Source: Paenibacillus sp. 1_12
GTDB lineage: Bacteria > Bacillota > Bacilli > Paenibacillales > NBRC-103111
DNA length: 64,000 bases
Assembly: GCF_900114475.1 (NCBI RefSeq)
Contig: NZ_FOTE01000001.1
Span: 1 to 64,000 of the forward strand
Direction: 5' to 3'
Shown: positions 34,892 through 44,580 of the stretch, piece after piece
Layout: each line of letters opens with the position of its first letter
How positions within the stretch are numbered: position 1 is the first letter of the stretch
Notes under the pieces: model-generated
Told to the model about the DNA's origin: nothing
What the model saw: the letters and a program-made list of their open reading frames with translations, nothing else
The model's database searches: none
Position numbers and translations under genes: made by a program

Positions 34892-34930
34892 CTCTGGGAT
34901 GCTGCAGGAGAATCTGCAAGCTTTTCCTTA

Positions 34931-36508
34931 TTATTTGCCGCCGCTGCGCTTTTGATACGCTTCGGTCATTTCCTGACTCATTTTGATCATATCAGGGTCT
35001 GCTTTCATTTTGGTTACGAACTCATCCCAAGCGGTGATCGGTTCTCTGCCCAAAATGACCTTTGTTTTCAAATCCTGAACTTTTTTATCATATTCAGGAA
35101 GCGCCTTCTGTACGGTCGGGGAGAATAGCCCTGTGCTAATATCCGCTACGCTGGTCTTGGCACGTTCATCCTGAATTTTGGTATACAAAGCATTAACTTC
35201 TTTAGGAAAGAATACTTTCGTCGAGCTTGCATAAGGGTCAGCCACATAAGCAATCTGGTTAAAATCAGCCCCGTTGTCTGCTGCAAGCTTCTCGGTGTTA
35301 ATCACCTTGACGCCATCTTTAACGGTGTGATGCGTACCTTCAAAGCCATACTGCTGAATAGCGAATACGTCGTCACTCATCCAGGTATCCATCAATTTAA
35401 GAATACGCTTCATTTTGGCTTCAGGAACGGACTTCGGAATCGACATCATGCCGGAGAAGCCTGGACCCTTTGGATTATAGCCGTTAATGTTCGTGATCGG
35501 ATAAAAGTTTTCTTGTTTGAAGTCAGGCTGAACGACCTTCAGCTTATCATAATAATCAACCATTGTTCCTGCTTTATCAGAAATAATACCCGCTTTTCCC
35601 GCTTTAAACAAATCACCGGTTTGCGTCAGCTTCAAAGCTGCAAAATCCTCAGGAATCAGCTTTTCCTTATAAGCCTTTGTCAAATACTCCAAAGATTTAC
35701 GCGTTTCAGGAAGGAAGCTTGTATGCACAAATTTGCCGTCGACCAGTTTCCATCTTCCGTTTACACCCGTGAAGCTGTTTTCAATCTGCCCTAATGATCC
35801 CATATCTGTCGGATTGACGTTTGAGGCAAAAGGTACGGTATCATTTTTGCCATTCTTGTCGGGATCCTTTTCCGCGAACGCTTTCATAACATCATAAAGC
35901 TCATCGGTTGTTGTCGGAACCTTCAATCCCAGATTGTCCAGCCAATCCTTACGTATGATGAAGAAATTATCCGCTTCGGACGGACGCGGACGCGGAATAC
36001 CGTAGTTTTTACCATCCTGCATCTTGGTCAAGTCCCAGGCAGTTTTGGAGACTTTGCTGCTTAGATTCGGATAATCCTTAATATATGGAGCCACATCCCA
36101 GAACGCGCCTTGTGTTACGGCATTACGAAATACGGAGGTAAACGGATCATTAATCAGAATCAGCTCTGGGATATCACCGGAAGCGAGCGTTACATTCAGC
36201 TTGTCGGCATAATTGTTGCCAGATACCCATTGAATCTTCATCTTGGAATTCGTTGCTTTCTCAATCGCTTTTTTAATTGGATTATCATCTGCAGCTGGTG
36301 TAGGCGTGAGCAAAATCGTCATGATGCTGACCTCAAGCGGCGCTTCCACTTTCGCTTCAGTCTTGGCTTCCATCTTTCCATCTGTTTTCCCTGGTGTCGC
36401 AGCGCTCTCCTTGGTTGCTCCGGAGCAGCCTGCCATTACGGCCGAAAGTGCCAGGATTGCAGCTATAGAAGCTGCTGCTGTTTTAGTGTTTCGTCTTGCA
36501 TTCTTCAT
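34931..36508 (-). CDS. Oligosaccharide-binding lipoprotein, LplA type
   Basis: 525 residues from ATG 36508 (AAGGGAGGATCAACA upstream). Lipobox VMAGC (Cys28), then VSIMTILLTPTPAADDNPIK, the family of long binding proteins that pair with LplB/LplC permeases. It lies last in the module, downstream of the AraC-type regulator gene, and has its own promoter with the 21-bp motif (36575-36595). Substrate probably a rhamnose-containing or similar plant oligosaccharide, inferred from the linked GH106-like enzyme. Confidence 0.9.
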   Translation of the reverse strand: MKNARRNTKTAAASIAAILALSAVMAGCSGATKESAATPGKTDGKMEAKTEAKVEAPLEVSIMTILLTPTPAADDNPIKKAIEKATNSKMKIQWVSGNNYADKLNVTLASGDIPELILINDPFTSVFRNAVTQGAFWDVAPYIKDYPNLSSKVSKTAWDLTKMQDGKNYGIPRPRPSEADNFFIIRKDWLDNLGLKVPTTTDELYDVMKAFAEKDPDKNGKNDTVPFASNVNPTDMGSLGQIENSFTGVNGRWKLVDGKFVHTSFLPETRKSLEYLTKAYKEKLIPEDFAALKLTQTGDLFKAGKAGIISDKAGTMVDYYDKLKVVQPDFKQENFYPITNINGYNPKGPGFSGMMSIPKSVPEAKMKRILKLMDTWMSDDVFAIQQYGFEGTHHTVKDGVKVINTEKLAADNGADFNQIAYVADPYASSTKVFFPKEVNALYTKIQDERAKTSVADISTGLFSPTVQKALPEYDKKVQDLKTKVILGREPITAWDEFVTKMKADPDMIKMSQEMTEAYQKRSGGK

Positions 36509-36574
36509 TGTTGATCCTCCCTTTAGTTCTATATTCGATGGCTCAACATTGACGTTAATCGATTGAGGGTTTGC

Positions 36575-36595
36575 CAACAATCATACTCTTTTGTA
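36575..36595 (-). promoter_or_regulatory. 21-bp module motif, copy 1 (lipoprotein promoter)
   Basis: On the minus strand TACAAAAGAGTATGATTGTT(G). Identical over 21 bp to 44440-44460. Its 3' end TTGTTG could be the -35; the -10 here is poor (TAACGT), as expected for an activator-dependent promoter. Confidence 0.75.
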
Positions 36596-36666
36596 AATAG
36601 GGGTTTACACGGGTTGGACTTTGTTGCAGCTATTGCACAGGCCGCTGGTTCAAGCTTTTAGCCAAA

Positions 36667-39009
36667 TCAAGAACGATTAAGTTCACGGAACTGACTAGGT
36701 GTAATCCCCTCATATTTCTTGAATATACGATTGAAGTATGTATGCTGATAGCCGACTCGTTCAGCTACTTCATTGATCTTGATTTCGGTCTCACGAAGCA
36801 GGCCCTTGGCATTATCGATGCGGATATCGGTCAAATAATCAATGAAATTAACGCCTGAAATATGCTTGAAGGCCCTACTTAACGTATAGGGACTGGTGCC
36901 AAACAGCTCTGCGCACGAATCCAACGACAGCATCGTCATGTAATTCTCGCGTAAATGGAGAATCACTTTCTCTACCATTTGCTTGAGATGAAAATCCTGC
37001 CGGCTGATCAGCTCTTGTACAAATACGGCTACCAGCTTGTATTGGAACCATTTGAGCATTTCCTCCGGTTCCTTGAGCTGTGCCAGCTGGTCGAACAGGT
37101 TAATGCCCCCGAACAAATGTACAGGATTCATACCGGATTGCAGAACCGCATACCGTATACTCCCGAGCAGCTGCAGCATACCCTGCTGAACGGCCAGCTC
37201 TGTCGAGCCACTTGCCGATAATTCCTTCATGAATTGTTCAATCAGCTCAACAGCCTCATTTTCCAAGCCATTTCGGATTGCATGCACGATTTCTTTTTCC
37301 AATGTAAAAGGAAAAGTGCTTTCCATCAGTGTGCTTGATTTGGACAGCAGCTCCGTCTTGATGATTTGATTGTCGTCAAGCAGATCGCGGTATACCAACG
37401 CCTGTCTCGCCTCCTCAAACAAATGCGGAATTTGCTTCACCTGATACGTCGATTTGCTGATTGACACCGTCACCTGCATTTTCAGAATCCGATTGATCGT
37501 TTGTGTCGCCTCTTGGCAAAAAGAGCTGATATCGTCCTCGAGCCAGCGTGGGGGATGTTCAAGCGGAAATGAAAGCAGCAAACCTACGGAAAAATTGTGG
37601 AAATTGATAACCTCCACTTGCTCATACTGCGTTCCCGTCAGTTCCTCAATAATATTAGCTGCCGTAAAAGTGACCAAATCCTCGTCCCCTGAGGAAAAAC
37701 GGCCCTGCAGGTTAGAAAATCCCGTTAACTGAAACATTAATGCGATAAACTGACGGTTCTCCGTTTTCCAGCCATGATGCTTCATTCGCTCCCGCAGATC
37801 GTTTTCCTGAAGCGAGTAAAAATAACCCTGCACCAATTGCAAGAAAAATCCCTCTCGCAGCAGCGGCAGCTGCTCAGTGAGCTTGGAGCGCATCGTCTCA
37901 CTCTCTTTGGACAGGTGATTCCATTGCTTCTCAAACAAATCAAATTCATCATTAAGCTCTGTTCCTTTGTCACCAGACAAGAGCCGAACCAGCCGCTCGA
38001 CAGGGGAATACATCCGATGGGAAACGAACCATGACAACAGCAGAGCAAGCAGCAGTCCAGACAAGCTGATAAATAATATCCACTTGGATACAAGCACAAC
38101 AGGAGCTGTAATGGATGTTAACGGTGCCGCTGAAATGTAAACCCAGGTTGTTCCCAGTCTTGAGAATTGTCCGTAAGAGACCGAATATGTCGTTTTGTTA
38201 TGCTCAAACAGGAAGGACTCCGATTTGGAGCTATGCATCAAATATTCCTGCTGCAAGGCTGTATCGATATCCGAAAACTTGCCGATGCCATTGCTCGACA
38301 GCTTCCAGCTGCCGTCTCCCGTCAGAAGAATCGTCTCTCCTTCATTGTATGGGGTCAGCGTCTTCAACATTTTAATGAGATTTTCCTGATTAATCGTAGC
38401 TACGATAGCACCAAACGTCTCGGTGCTGCCTCCGGGAATTTTATTCACCAGGGACAAGGAATTGGGTACAGACTCCTTGGTAGGTGCCGCAGGATACGCA
38501 TTCGTCCAGTATACAGATCGTTCCTTCTTAAGCAGTGACTCATATGGTAGAAGGCTTGCAGGCTCGGTAATATACGTATACTGCTGCTTGTTGAAGATCA
38601 ACGGCCGCGGTTTATCAAGAAACAGCTCAACCCGCTCCAACAGCGGGTGTGCGCCTTCCATTACAAGCAGCGTTCGGAACAAATCCTGAACCTGCTCGAA
38701 GTTATATGAAATATTTATCGTTTTCAGTTTTTCATCGAATTTGGAATCAAATGCCCAATGCGAGAAGGTCAGCTCCAAATAAGCCAGCTGGTCGTCAATA
38801 TTTTCCGCACGCTGCTTAATCTGATTTTGATGCAGCCGCTGCAGCTCACCCTCCATATTGTTCGATGCCAGCCAATAAATACTGACACCGATGATCAATC
38901 CGGGAATGCTCGCGACCAGCAGCATCATCACCAAGCTTTTACGAAAAAATCGGCTGTTATATTTATATTTTGTAGCAATCCCAAACCACGGCTTCCAAAT
39001 TCGATCCAA
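36667..39009 (-). CDS. Membrane-bound AraC-family regulator (YtdP type)
   Basis: 780 residues, TTG start with GGAAGGTGA upstream. TM1 (SLVMMLLVASIPGLIIGVSI), an extracellular sensor region of about 260 residues, TM2 (WILFISLSGLLLALLLSWFV), a long cytoplasmic linker, and a C-terminal AraC HTH pair (SLDSCAELFGTSPYTLSRAF, VGYQHTYFNRIFKKYEG). One-component sensors of this layout control adjacent LplBC/glycosidase genes in Paenibacillaceae. It lies between the permease genes and the lipoprotein gene and is the natural candidate for the 21-bp motif. Confidence 0.9.
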   Translation of the reverse strand: MDRIWKPWFGIATKYKYNSRFFRKSLVMMLLVASIPGLIIGVSIYWLASNNMEGELQRLHQNQIKQRAENIDDQLAYLELTFSHWAFDSKFDEKLKTINISYNFEQVQDLFRTLLVMEGAHPLLERVELFLDKPRPLIFNKQQYTYITEPASLLPYESLLKKERSVYWTNAYPAAPTKESVPNSLSLVNKIPGGSTETFGAIVATINQENLIKMLKTLTPYNEGETILLTGDGSWKLSSNGIGKFSDIDTALQQEYLMHSSKSESFLFEHNKTTYSVSYGQFSRLGTTWVYISAAPLTSITAPVVLVSKWILFISLSGLLLALLLSWFVSHRMYSPVERLVRLLSGDKGTELNDEFDLFEKQWNHLSKESETMRSKLTEQLPLLREGFFLQLVQGYFYSLQENDLRERMKHHGWKTENRQFIALMFQLTGFSNLQGRFSSGDEDLVTFTAANIIEELTGTQYEQVEVINFHNFSVGLLLSFPLEHPPRWLEDDISSFCQEATQTINRILKMQVTVSISKSTYQVKQIPHLFEEARQALVYRDLLDDNQIIKTELLSKSSTLMESTFPFTLEKEIVHAIRNGLENEAVELIEQFMKELSASGSTELAVQQGMLQLLGSIRYAVLQSGMNPVHLFGGINLFDQLAQLKEPEEMLKWFQYKLVAVFVQELISRQDFHLKQMVEKVILHLRENYMTMLSLDSCAELFGTSPYTLSRAFKHISGVNFIDYLTDIRIDNAKGLLRETEIKINEVAERVGYQHTYFNRIFKKYEGITPSQFRELNRS

Positions 39010-39130
39010 TATCGCTCACCTTCCAACCTTTTGTGGGAGTCTATGCAGGTTTGACAGACTATCCAGCTATTTTCGACAACAAGCCGCTGCTATCCTGCCT
39101 GCATGCCTCTCGGTTCTGTTATTCAATCGA

Positions 39131-39997
39131 TCAACCCTTCACAGATCCGACCATGGCACCCTTTGCAAAATGCTTCTGCAGGAATGGATACACGAGCAGT
39201 ATCGGCACCGTTGCCACAATAACTGCCGCCATTTTCAAGGTTTCTGCCGGAGGCGCAACCGCCGTTATATCAGCCTGCAGATCGGTATTATTGGCATTAA
39301 GCAGCATATTTTGCAGCATAACCTGAATCGGCCACTTGGACGCATCCGTCAAATAAATCAGCGCATTGAAAAATTGGTTCCAGTATCCAACCGCGTAAAA
39401 GAGGCCGAAAGCTGCCAGAGAGGGAAGCGATAAAGGCAAAATAATTTTAAACCATATCGACAGATCATTGCAGCCATCAATTTGCGCCGACTCTTCCAGC
39501 TCGACGGGCACACTATCGAAAAAACCTTTCATCAGGATCACGTTCCAGCCGCTCGCCAGCGCCGGTATAATCAGCGACCATAAGCTATTGATAAGCCCAA
39601 ATTGACGAACAACCATGTAATTAGGGATAATGCCTGGACTGAACAAAATTGTCAATAAAATCAGCAAAAGAATGAGCTTTCTACCGCGCAATCTTTTACG
39701 GGAAAGCGTGTAAGACAAAGCCGCTGTTACAATTAGACTTAAAGCTGTACCAACTACTGCCAGATAGGCGCTGATCCCCAGTGAATTCGGAAAAGCCTTT
39801 GTCGAAAGCAAGTATTTATAAGAGTCCAACGACCATTTCTGCGGGAATAAAATAAAGCTCTTCTTCAAATATTCCACCGGATCGGTGAACGATACGATGA
39901 ATACATAGTAAAGCGGGAAAAATGTCACAATCGTAACCAGAGCGAGAAATGCTATATTTACAATATTAAACATGCGGTCACCTAAGCCAGATCTCAT
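39131..39997 (-). CDS. Sugar ABC permease, LplC/YtcP type
   Basis: 288 residues, six membrane segments, EAA loop VELEESAQIDGCNDLSIWFK and a terminal HFAKGAMVGSVKG, the LplC signature. AAGGAGG precedes ATG. Paired with the LplB-type subunit 33 nt upstream. Confidence 0.93.
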   Translation of the reverse strand: MRSGLGDRMFNIVNIAFLALVTIVTFFPLYYVFIVSFTDPVEYLKKSFILFPQKWSLDSYKYLLSTKAFPNSLGISAYLAVVGTALSLIVTAALSYTLSRKRLRGRKLILLLILLTILFSPGIIPNYMVVRQFGLINSLWSLIIPALASGWNVILMKGFFDSVPVELEESAQIDGCNDLSIWFKIILPLSLPSLAAFGLFYAVGYWNQFFNALIYLTDASKWPIQVMLQNMLLNANNTDLQADITAVAPPAETLKMAAVIVATVPILLVYPFLQKHFAKGAMVGSVKG

Positions 39998-40030
39998 GGA
40001 AAGCCTCCTTAAAAAAACTAAAATCGTAAG

Positions 40031-41011
40031 CTAGTAAACGCCTTCTTCTCCCATTCTTTTGGCGATCCAGTTGGCCATCACGACCATGGCAAGGCCAACA
40101 ACCGATTTGAATAAGCCAGCCGCCGTACTGTAGCTGAATTGCGCCTGCTGAATACCGACGCGATAAACGTACGTATCGAATACCTCGGCCACTTCGGAAA
40201 CTGCTCCGTTATACATCAGAAATACCTGCTCAAAGCCGACATCCATCATATGGCCCAAGCGCAGTATAAGCAAAATAATAACGACATTACGGATTCCGGG
40301 CAGCGTGATATGCCACATTTGGTGCAGTCGATTGGCTCCATCGATCTTGGCTGCCTCATATACCTGCGGATCAATTCCGGCCATAGCTGCAAGGAACAGG
40401 ATAGTCCCCCAGCCGCACTCCTTCCAAATCGATTGAAGCGTAAGCATGAGCCAGAAAGTATCTGGATTGGTCAACACATCGATTCGGCTAGCGCCGAGCG
40501 ACTCCAATATTTTGTTGATCAAACCCTCACCCTTGGCAAACAACAGAAATGTGAGTCCAGCGATAATAACCCAAGACAAAAAGTGCGGCATGTACACGAT
40601 AGATTGTACCACCCGCTTATAGAGCACACTCCGCAGCTCATTCAGCAATAAGGAAAGTACAATCGGCAGTGGGAAAAACAACACCAGGTTCATAATGTTA
40701 ATCGCCATCGTATTGCGAAACAGCAGCATGAATTCAGGATTGGAGAAAAAACGTTGGAAATGCTCCAAACCAACCCACTCGCTGCCCATAATCCCAGCGA
40801 ATGGTGAATAATTTTGAAAGGAGATCACAATGCCTCCCATCGGTATATATTTAAATAAGAAAAAGAACAGCAGCCCCGGAAGCGCCAGCAAATATAAGTA
40901 CTTATCCCTGCGGAGATCGAGGCCCAGACGCCGGAGACGGGTCATCCGTCTCGCACTTGCAGGCTCTGGGTTCGCGCCGGGGGCAATTCGTGGTTGACGT
41001 GCAGCAGACAT
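40031..41011 (-). CDS. Sugar ABC permease, LplB/YteP type
   Basis: 326 residues. A basic N-terminus precedes LYLLALPGLLFFFLFKYIPM; six membrane segments; EAA loop PQVYEAAKIDGANRLHQMWH. RBS AAGGGG. It follows the GH106-like gene by 4 nt, so enzyme and permease are on one transcript. No dedicated ATPase gene. Confidence 0.93.
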   Translation of the reverse strand: MSAARQPRIAPGANPEPASARRMTRLRRLGLDLRRDKYLYLLALPGLLFFFLFKYIPMGGIVISFQNYSPFAGIMGSEWVGLEHFQRFFSNPEFMLLFRNTMAINIMNLVLFFPLPIVLSLLLNELRSVLYKRVVQSIVYMPHFLSWVIIAGLTFLLFAKGEGLINKILESLGASRIDVLTNPDTFWLMLTLQSIWKECGWGTILFLAAMAGIDPQVYEAAKIDGANRLHQMWHITLPGIRNVVIILLILRLGHMMDVGFEQVFLMYNGAVSEVAEVFDTYVYRVGIQQAQFSYSTAAGLFKSVVGLAMVVMANWIAKRMGEEGVY

Positions 41012-41015
41012 AGCT

Positions 41016-44000
41016 TTACCCCTTTCTTTGCGTGATCAGTTTAACAGCATGTTCCTCATAGTCGAAGTATTTCCCTTCCAGCAGACCGATCAACGTATTC
41101 GTTACTTTAACTTCCACATGGTTATCGGCCTCTCGCAGCAGTGAGGCAGGTCCTTCCCAGATATAAGGTGACCAGGTGCAGACACCAAGCGACGTCCCAT
41201 TCACAAACACCTCGGCACAATCATGAAAATGCCGGTCCCAGCCATCGAAGGACAGCTCAAAGCTTGCTGCATCCGATAAAGGTGTTACACTCAAGGATCG
41301 AGTAAATGAGAACACGCCGGCATAAAACGGATAACCCTCATATGGTCCTGCTTGTAAAGGCAGCTTTTGCACGGTTGGACTTGACAACACCGCACGGTTA
41401 GTCTCATCGAACCGGACTTCGAATGCACCTGTCAAATACAAGGCATCCACAATACCTTCACTATCCTGTCCGATCTCCATATCCACAGTGAGCTGATTTA
41501 CCCCTTCTTGCAAAAAGCGTGTAATCTCTTGAGATCTATTCATATGGTCATAAACAAAGACCGCGTTGAATTGCTGCATATCCACGATGTGACCATTGAT
41601 TCGAATGACAGCCGAGCCTGTAATGGCACTATCATCCATCAGCATGTCTACCTGCTCAGGCAGCTGCTTCACTACGAATTCAACTGAATAATGTGCTTGC
41701 AGCGGGTAAGCCAGAGAGAGCTCCATCGGCGTCCCAAAGGTTTGCTGCATCATGACGGGAAGTGCCGAAATTTCAGCCAAGTCAGCGCATTGGTCTATGA
41801 ATGTTTTCACACCTACGTCAGCTCCAACAGCAGCTAAGCTGTCCGTTGAAGATGCTGCAGTGCCAACCGTTAGCCGGAAAGTATCCAGACGTAACGCATT
41901 CGCCTGCTGTACGCTCATATCCCATATGTCTGACGCATCCAATGTCAATTTCCATGAATTTCCAAGATTGGATTGCTGCACTGACGGGCTAGTATTGCTG
42001 CGAGAAACACGAACAACTTCTATTAGCCTTGATGCAAACGGCGCTATCGACAGGTGCAGCCCCCATGAAGTGCCTATATTGGCATAATTGTCTTTTAGAA
42101 CAAGAGCCTCGCCGGTATCCAAGGAGAGCTCGCGGAATTCAAGCGAATAGGTTTCAGCAGCTTGCGCTTGCTCACCCCACAAATGGGCTTCGATCTGCAA
42201 TTCAACCTCGCGCTGGGTTTCTTCTTGATTGCTGATAAACACAAGAGCCTTATCGTCCGCAACAAGTCGTGTCTGCAGCATCAAGCCCCATTCACCACAA
42301 GCCGGCAGAAGTCGAACCGCCATCGGTTCCAGCTTATCCAGCAGCTCAGTAAACGGCTCTAGCACTTGTTGTTCCTTAGCCGATGCTGTAAAGGGCAGGT
42401 GGTAAGCGTTGTGCTCACCTTTATACCACTCAAGAGGCTGACCATCTTCTAGATCATGCTCTGAATCTGCGCTTGCATCGACTTCCGAACTTGTAATCGA
42501 AGCATGCTCCCAGAAGCTTCCCTTTGCGCCGCTGGCTAATCCGAACGCAGCTGTGATTTCAGACAGTTCGGATGGTGTTGAATCAATCGCTTCATACGGC
42601 AGCTGCCCCATGCTGATCACCTTGCCTCCTTGCTGCAAAAAGCTCTGTATGCTTTTCCAGGCTCCGCTCTCCAGATTTGTAAGCGGTGGCAGAATCAATG
42701 TGGAGTAGCGCGCTTTCCCCAGCTTGATCGTACCCTCGCTGATTTCAGCATCTGCCAGTAGCTCAGGGTCCAGATGATCAAAGTCTCTGCCAACCAGACT
42801 GAGCTGGTGAAAGATACGCACCCACCATTCCCTCAAGCTGCTCAGCTGCTGCTCTTCTGCTGTATCGGTTCCCCCATGTGAGAAACCATGAAACGGATTG
42901 CCCATACGCGTCCATAGTGAGGTTATCGGCTCCAGAACCGCAGTCGATATGACGGCTTCTCCACTGCTCATGACATAGCTGATACGTCCCGTATAATCAC
43001 CCAGCTTTTGAAAATGCGTCCAATATGGATTTTGCAAAAACTGCGAAGGCGGCGCATCGTGCTGGGTCAAGCCGTCAACCGTATAGAAAAAAGCATGAAA
43101 GTTAAAGAAGTTTGTTCCCTGAGCAGCCATTCTGTCAATCATCCAGCGTGCATCCTGCAGCGTCATCGACCATCCTACGCTATGGAAGCATTCGATCAGA
43201 TTCCGTTCCCGTCCTAATTGACGTGCCAGAGAGCTGACCATCTTCGCACTGCTGCGGAATTCAAAGGCCTTATGTTTAACTATCCACTCCAGCGATCGAC
43301 CTAGCTTCTCATGCGCTGTATCCCCTGCAGGCACATGGCTGAACAATTGGGTCGTGTGTCTGACCGAAGGTACCTCTGCAACATATTCAAGACCGTGCTG
43401 CTCGCACCAATCATGAACCTGCTTATGATAAGATTCTCTCAACAGCAAATGGACTGCTTGATAATAATCGTAGCGAATCTTAGCCGTACCCTCGGCCTCA
43501 GGATCCAGCAGCGCATGCAGGTGCTCCAGCAAATCATAACCATTGCGCTCGAGAAAAAATCCAGCCAGCTGCGGAGACCAGGGTATACGTCCCAGCAGGC
43601 CAATTTCATCAGTGAACATCCCCTTGATTGTCTTGCCAAAAAACTCACCCAAATACTTGGCGTATTTGTCATGCGTCAGACGAATAAAAGTCGCCATGGC
43701 TTCCCGATTGCAAGGGTCAACAAACGTACCATAATATTTGAAATCTTCGATTTCTTTTTCCTGTGCGATCCATACCTCCCACGCTCCCTCAGGTGCGGTC
43801 CAATCCAGCTTTTGAATGGTACGGTAGGTGAAAAATCGCTTTTGATTATAGGCAGTCAGTCCGGTTTTTTGAAAAATTGAATCGGCCTGGAAGTTACCTA
43901 TAGAATCACGGATAGGTATCGCTTCACTCCAATTCCTGCGACCATCCGCAGATATAGGGACTGCTTTGGCATAAACTATACGTGCCCAAGGCAGCTCCAG

Positions 44001-44372
44001 CGATAGATGCTCACCACCTTGCGCTTTTTGTGTCGTATGCGTCAGCGTGTAATGCTTCGCCTCTGGATGCTCCAGCGTAACCTCTCCGCCAGCAATACCA
44101 CTCGGATACGGATACTCATCATATAGCCAGACGTTCAAGCCACGTTTCTCTGCCGCTTCAACCGCAACACGCACCTTTAGAAACCACGCCTCTGATAAAT
44201 AAGGAATTTTCAAACCTTGTCTGGCACATATAAAAACACCACCCAGACCTTTATCCGCCATTTCATCGATTTGAAATTGAATTTGCTCATCTTCCATTTC
44301 ACCATTCCAAAACCAAAACGGATGAATACGATCTGCTGCCGCTGGTTGTTTAAACCTTTGCATATCAAACAT
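41016..44372 (-). CDS. GH106-like glycoside hydrolase (alpha-L-rhamnosidase family)
   Basis: 1,118 residues, no signal peptide, so cytoplasmic. The N-terminus ADRIHPFWFWNGEMEDEQIQ and GGVFICARQGLKIPYLSEAW is the start typical of GH106-type proteins. A TIM-barrel region with MFTDEIGLLGRIPWSP follows, then a GH2-like beta-sandwich and a C-terminal jelly-roll (YAGVFSFTRSLSV..., FSGWDRHFHDCAEVFVNGTS-like stretch). Family knowledge suggests cleavage of alpha-L-rhamnosides from pectin (RG-I/RG-II); the exact specificity cannot be read. First gene of the operon GH106-lplB-lplC-araC. RBS GGGAGG; promoter motif at 44440-44460. Confidence 0.82.
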   Translation of the reverse strand: MFDMQRFKQPAAADRIHPFWFWNGEMEDEQIQFQIDEMADKGLGGVFICARQGLKIPYLSEAWFLKVRVAVEAAEKRGLNVWLYDEYPYPSGIAGGEVTLEHPEAKHYTLTHTTQKAQGGEHLSLELPWARIVYAKAVPISADGRRNWSEAIPIRDSIGNFQADSIFQKTGLTAYNQKRFFTYRTIQKLDWTAPEGAWEVWIAQEKEIEDFKYYGTFVDPCNREAMATFIRLTHDKYAKYLGEFFGKTIKGMFTDEIGLLGRIPWSPQLAGFFLERNGYDLLEHLHALLDPEAEGTAKIRYDYYQAVHLLLRESYHKQVHDWCEQHGLEYVAEVPSVRHTTQLFSHVPAGDTAHEKLGRSLEWIVKHKAFEFRSSAKMVSSLARQLGRERNLIECFHSVGWSMTLQDARWMIDRMAAQGTNFFNFHAFFYTVDGLTQHDAPPSQFLQNPYWTHFQKLGDYTGRISYVMSSGEAVISTAVLEPITSLWTRMGNPFHGFSHGGTDTAEEQQLSSLREWWVRIFHQLSLVGRDFDHLDPELLADAEISEGTIKLGKARYSTLILPPLTNLESGAWKSIQSFLQQGGKVISMGQLPYEAIDSTPSELSEITAAFGLASGAKGSFWEHASITSSEVDASADSEHDLEDGQPLEWYKGEHNAYHLPFTASAKEQQVLEPFTELLDKLEPMAVRLLPACGEWGLMLQTRLVADDKALVFISNQEETQREVELQIEAHLWGEQAQAAETYSLEFRELSLDTGEALVLKDNYANIGTSWGLHLSIAPFASRLIEVVRVSRSNTSPSVQQSNLGNSWKLTLDASDIWDMSVQQANALRLDTFRLTVGTAASSTDSLAAVGADVGVKTFIDQCADLAEISALPVMMQQTFGTPMELSLAYPLQAHYSVEFVVKQLPEQVDMLMDDSAITGSAVIRINGHIVDMQQFNAVFVYDHMNRSQEITRFLQEGVNQLTVDMEIGQDSEGIVDALYLTGAFEVRFDETNRAVLSSPTVQKLPLQAGPYEGYPFYAGVFSFTRSLSVTPLSDAASFELSFDGWDRHFHDCAEVFVNGTSLGVCTWSPYIWEGPASLLREADNHVEVKVTNTLIGLLEGKYFDYEEHAVKLITQRKG

Positions 44373-44439
44373 GAGTGAGCTGCCTCCCTAATCTATAAAT
44401 GAGTTATTGTAGGTTCACTATAAAATACAACCATGGGAT

Positions 44440-44460
44440 CAACAATCATACTCTTTTGTA
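44440..44460 (-). promoter_or_regulatory. 21-bp module motif, copy 2, overlapping a sigma-A promoter
   Basis: Identical to 36575-36595, and the same distance (about 67-68 bp) from its start codon. On the minus strand its end TTGTTG forms a -35 followed after 17 nt by TATAGT. Site overlapping the -35 is the usual position for an AraC-type activator. Confidence 0.8.
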
Positions 44461-44553
44461 TCCTTTGCCAGCTTCATGAGATAGCCATTTAGACATTCTT
44501 GCACACCTTCAACATCCTTGCAGTATCAAAGTCATTCCGCTGCTTAAAAAGCA

Positions 44554-44580
44554 AAAAAAGCCCTATACAATAAGGCTTTT
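44554..44580 (-). terminator. Terminator overlapping the last codons of the DUF429 gene
   Basis: Minus strand AAAAGCC, loop TTATTGTATAG, GGCTTTT then TTT. The 5' arm and loop encode the final residues KSLIV and the stop TAG, so coding and termination share sequence. Confidence 0.75.
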
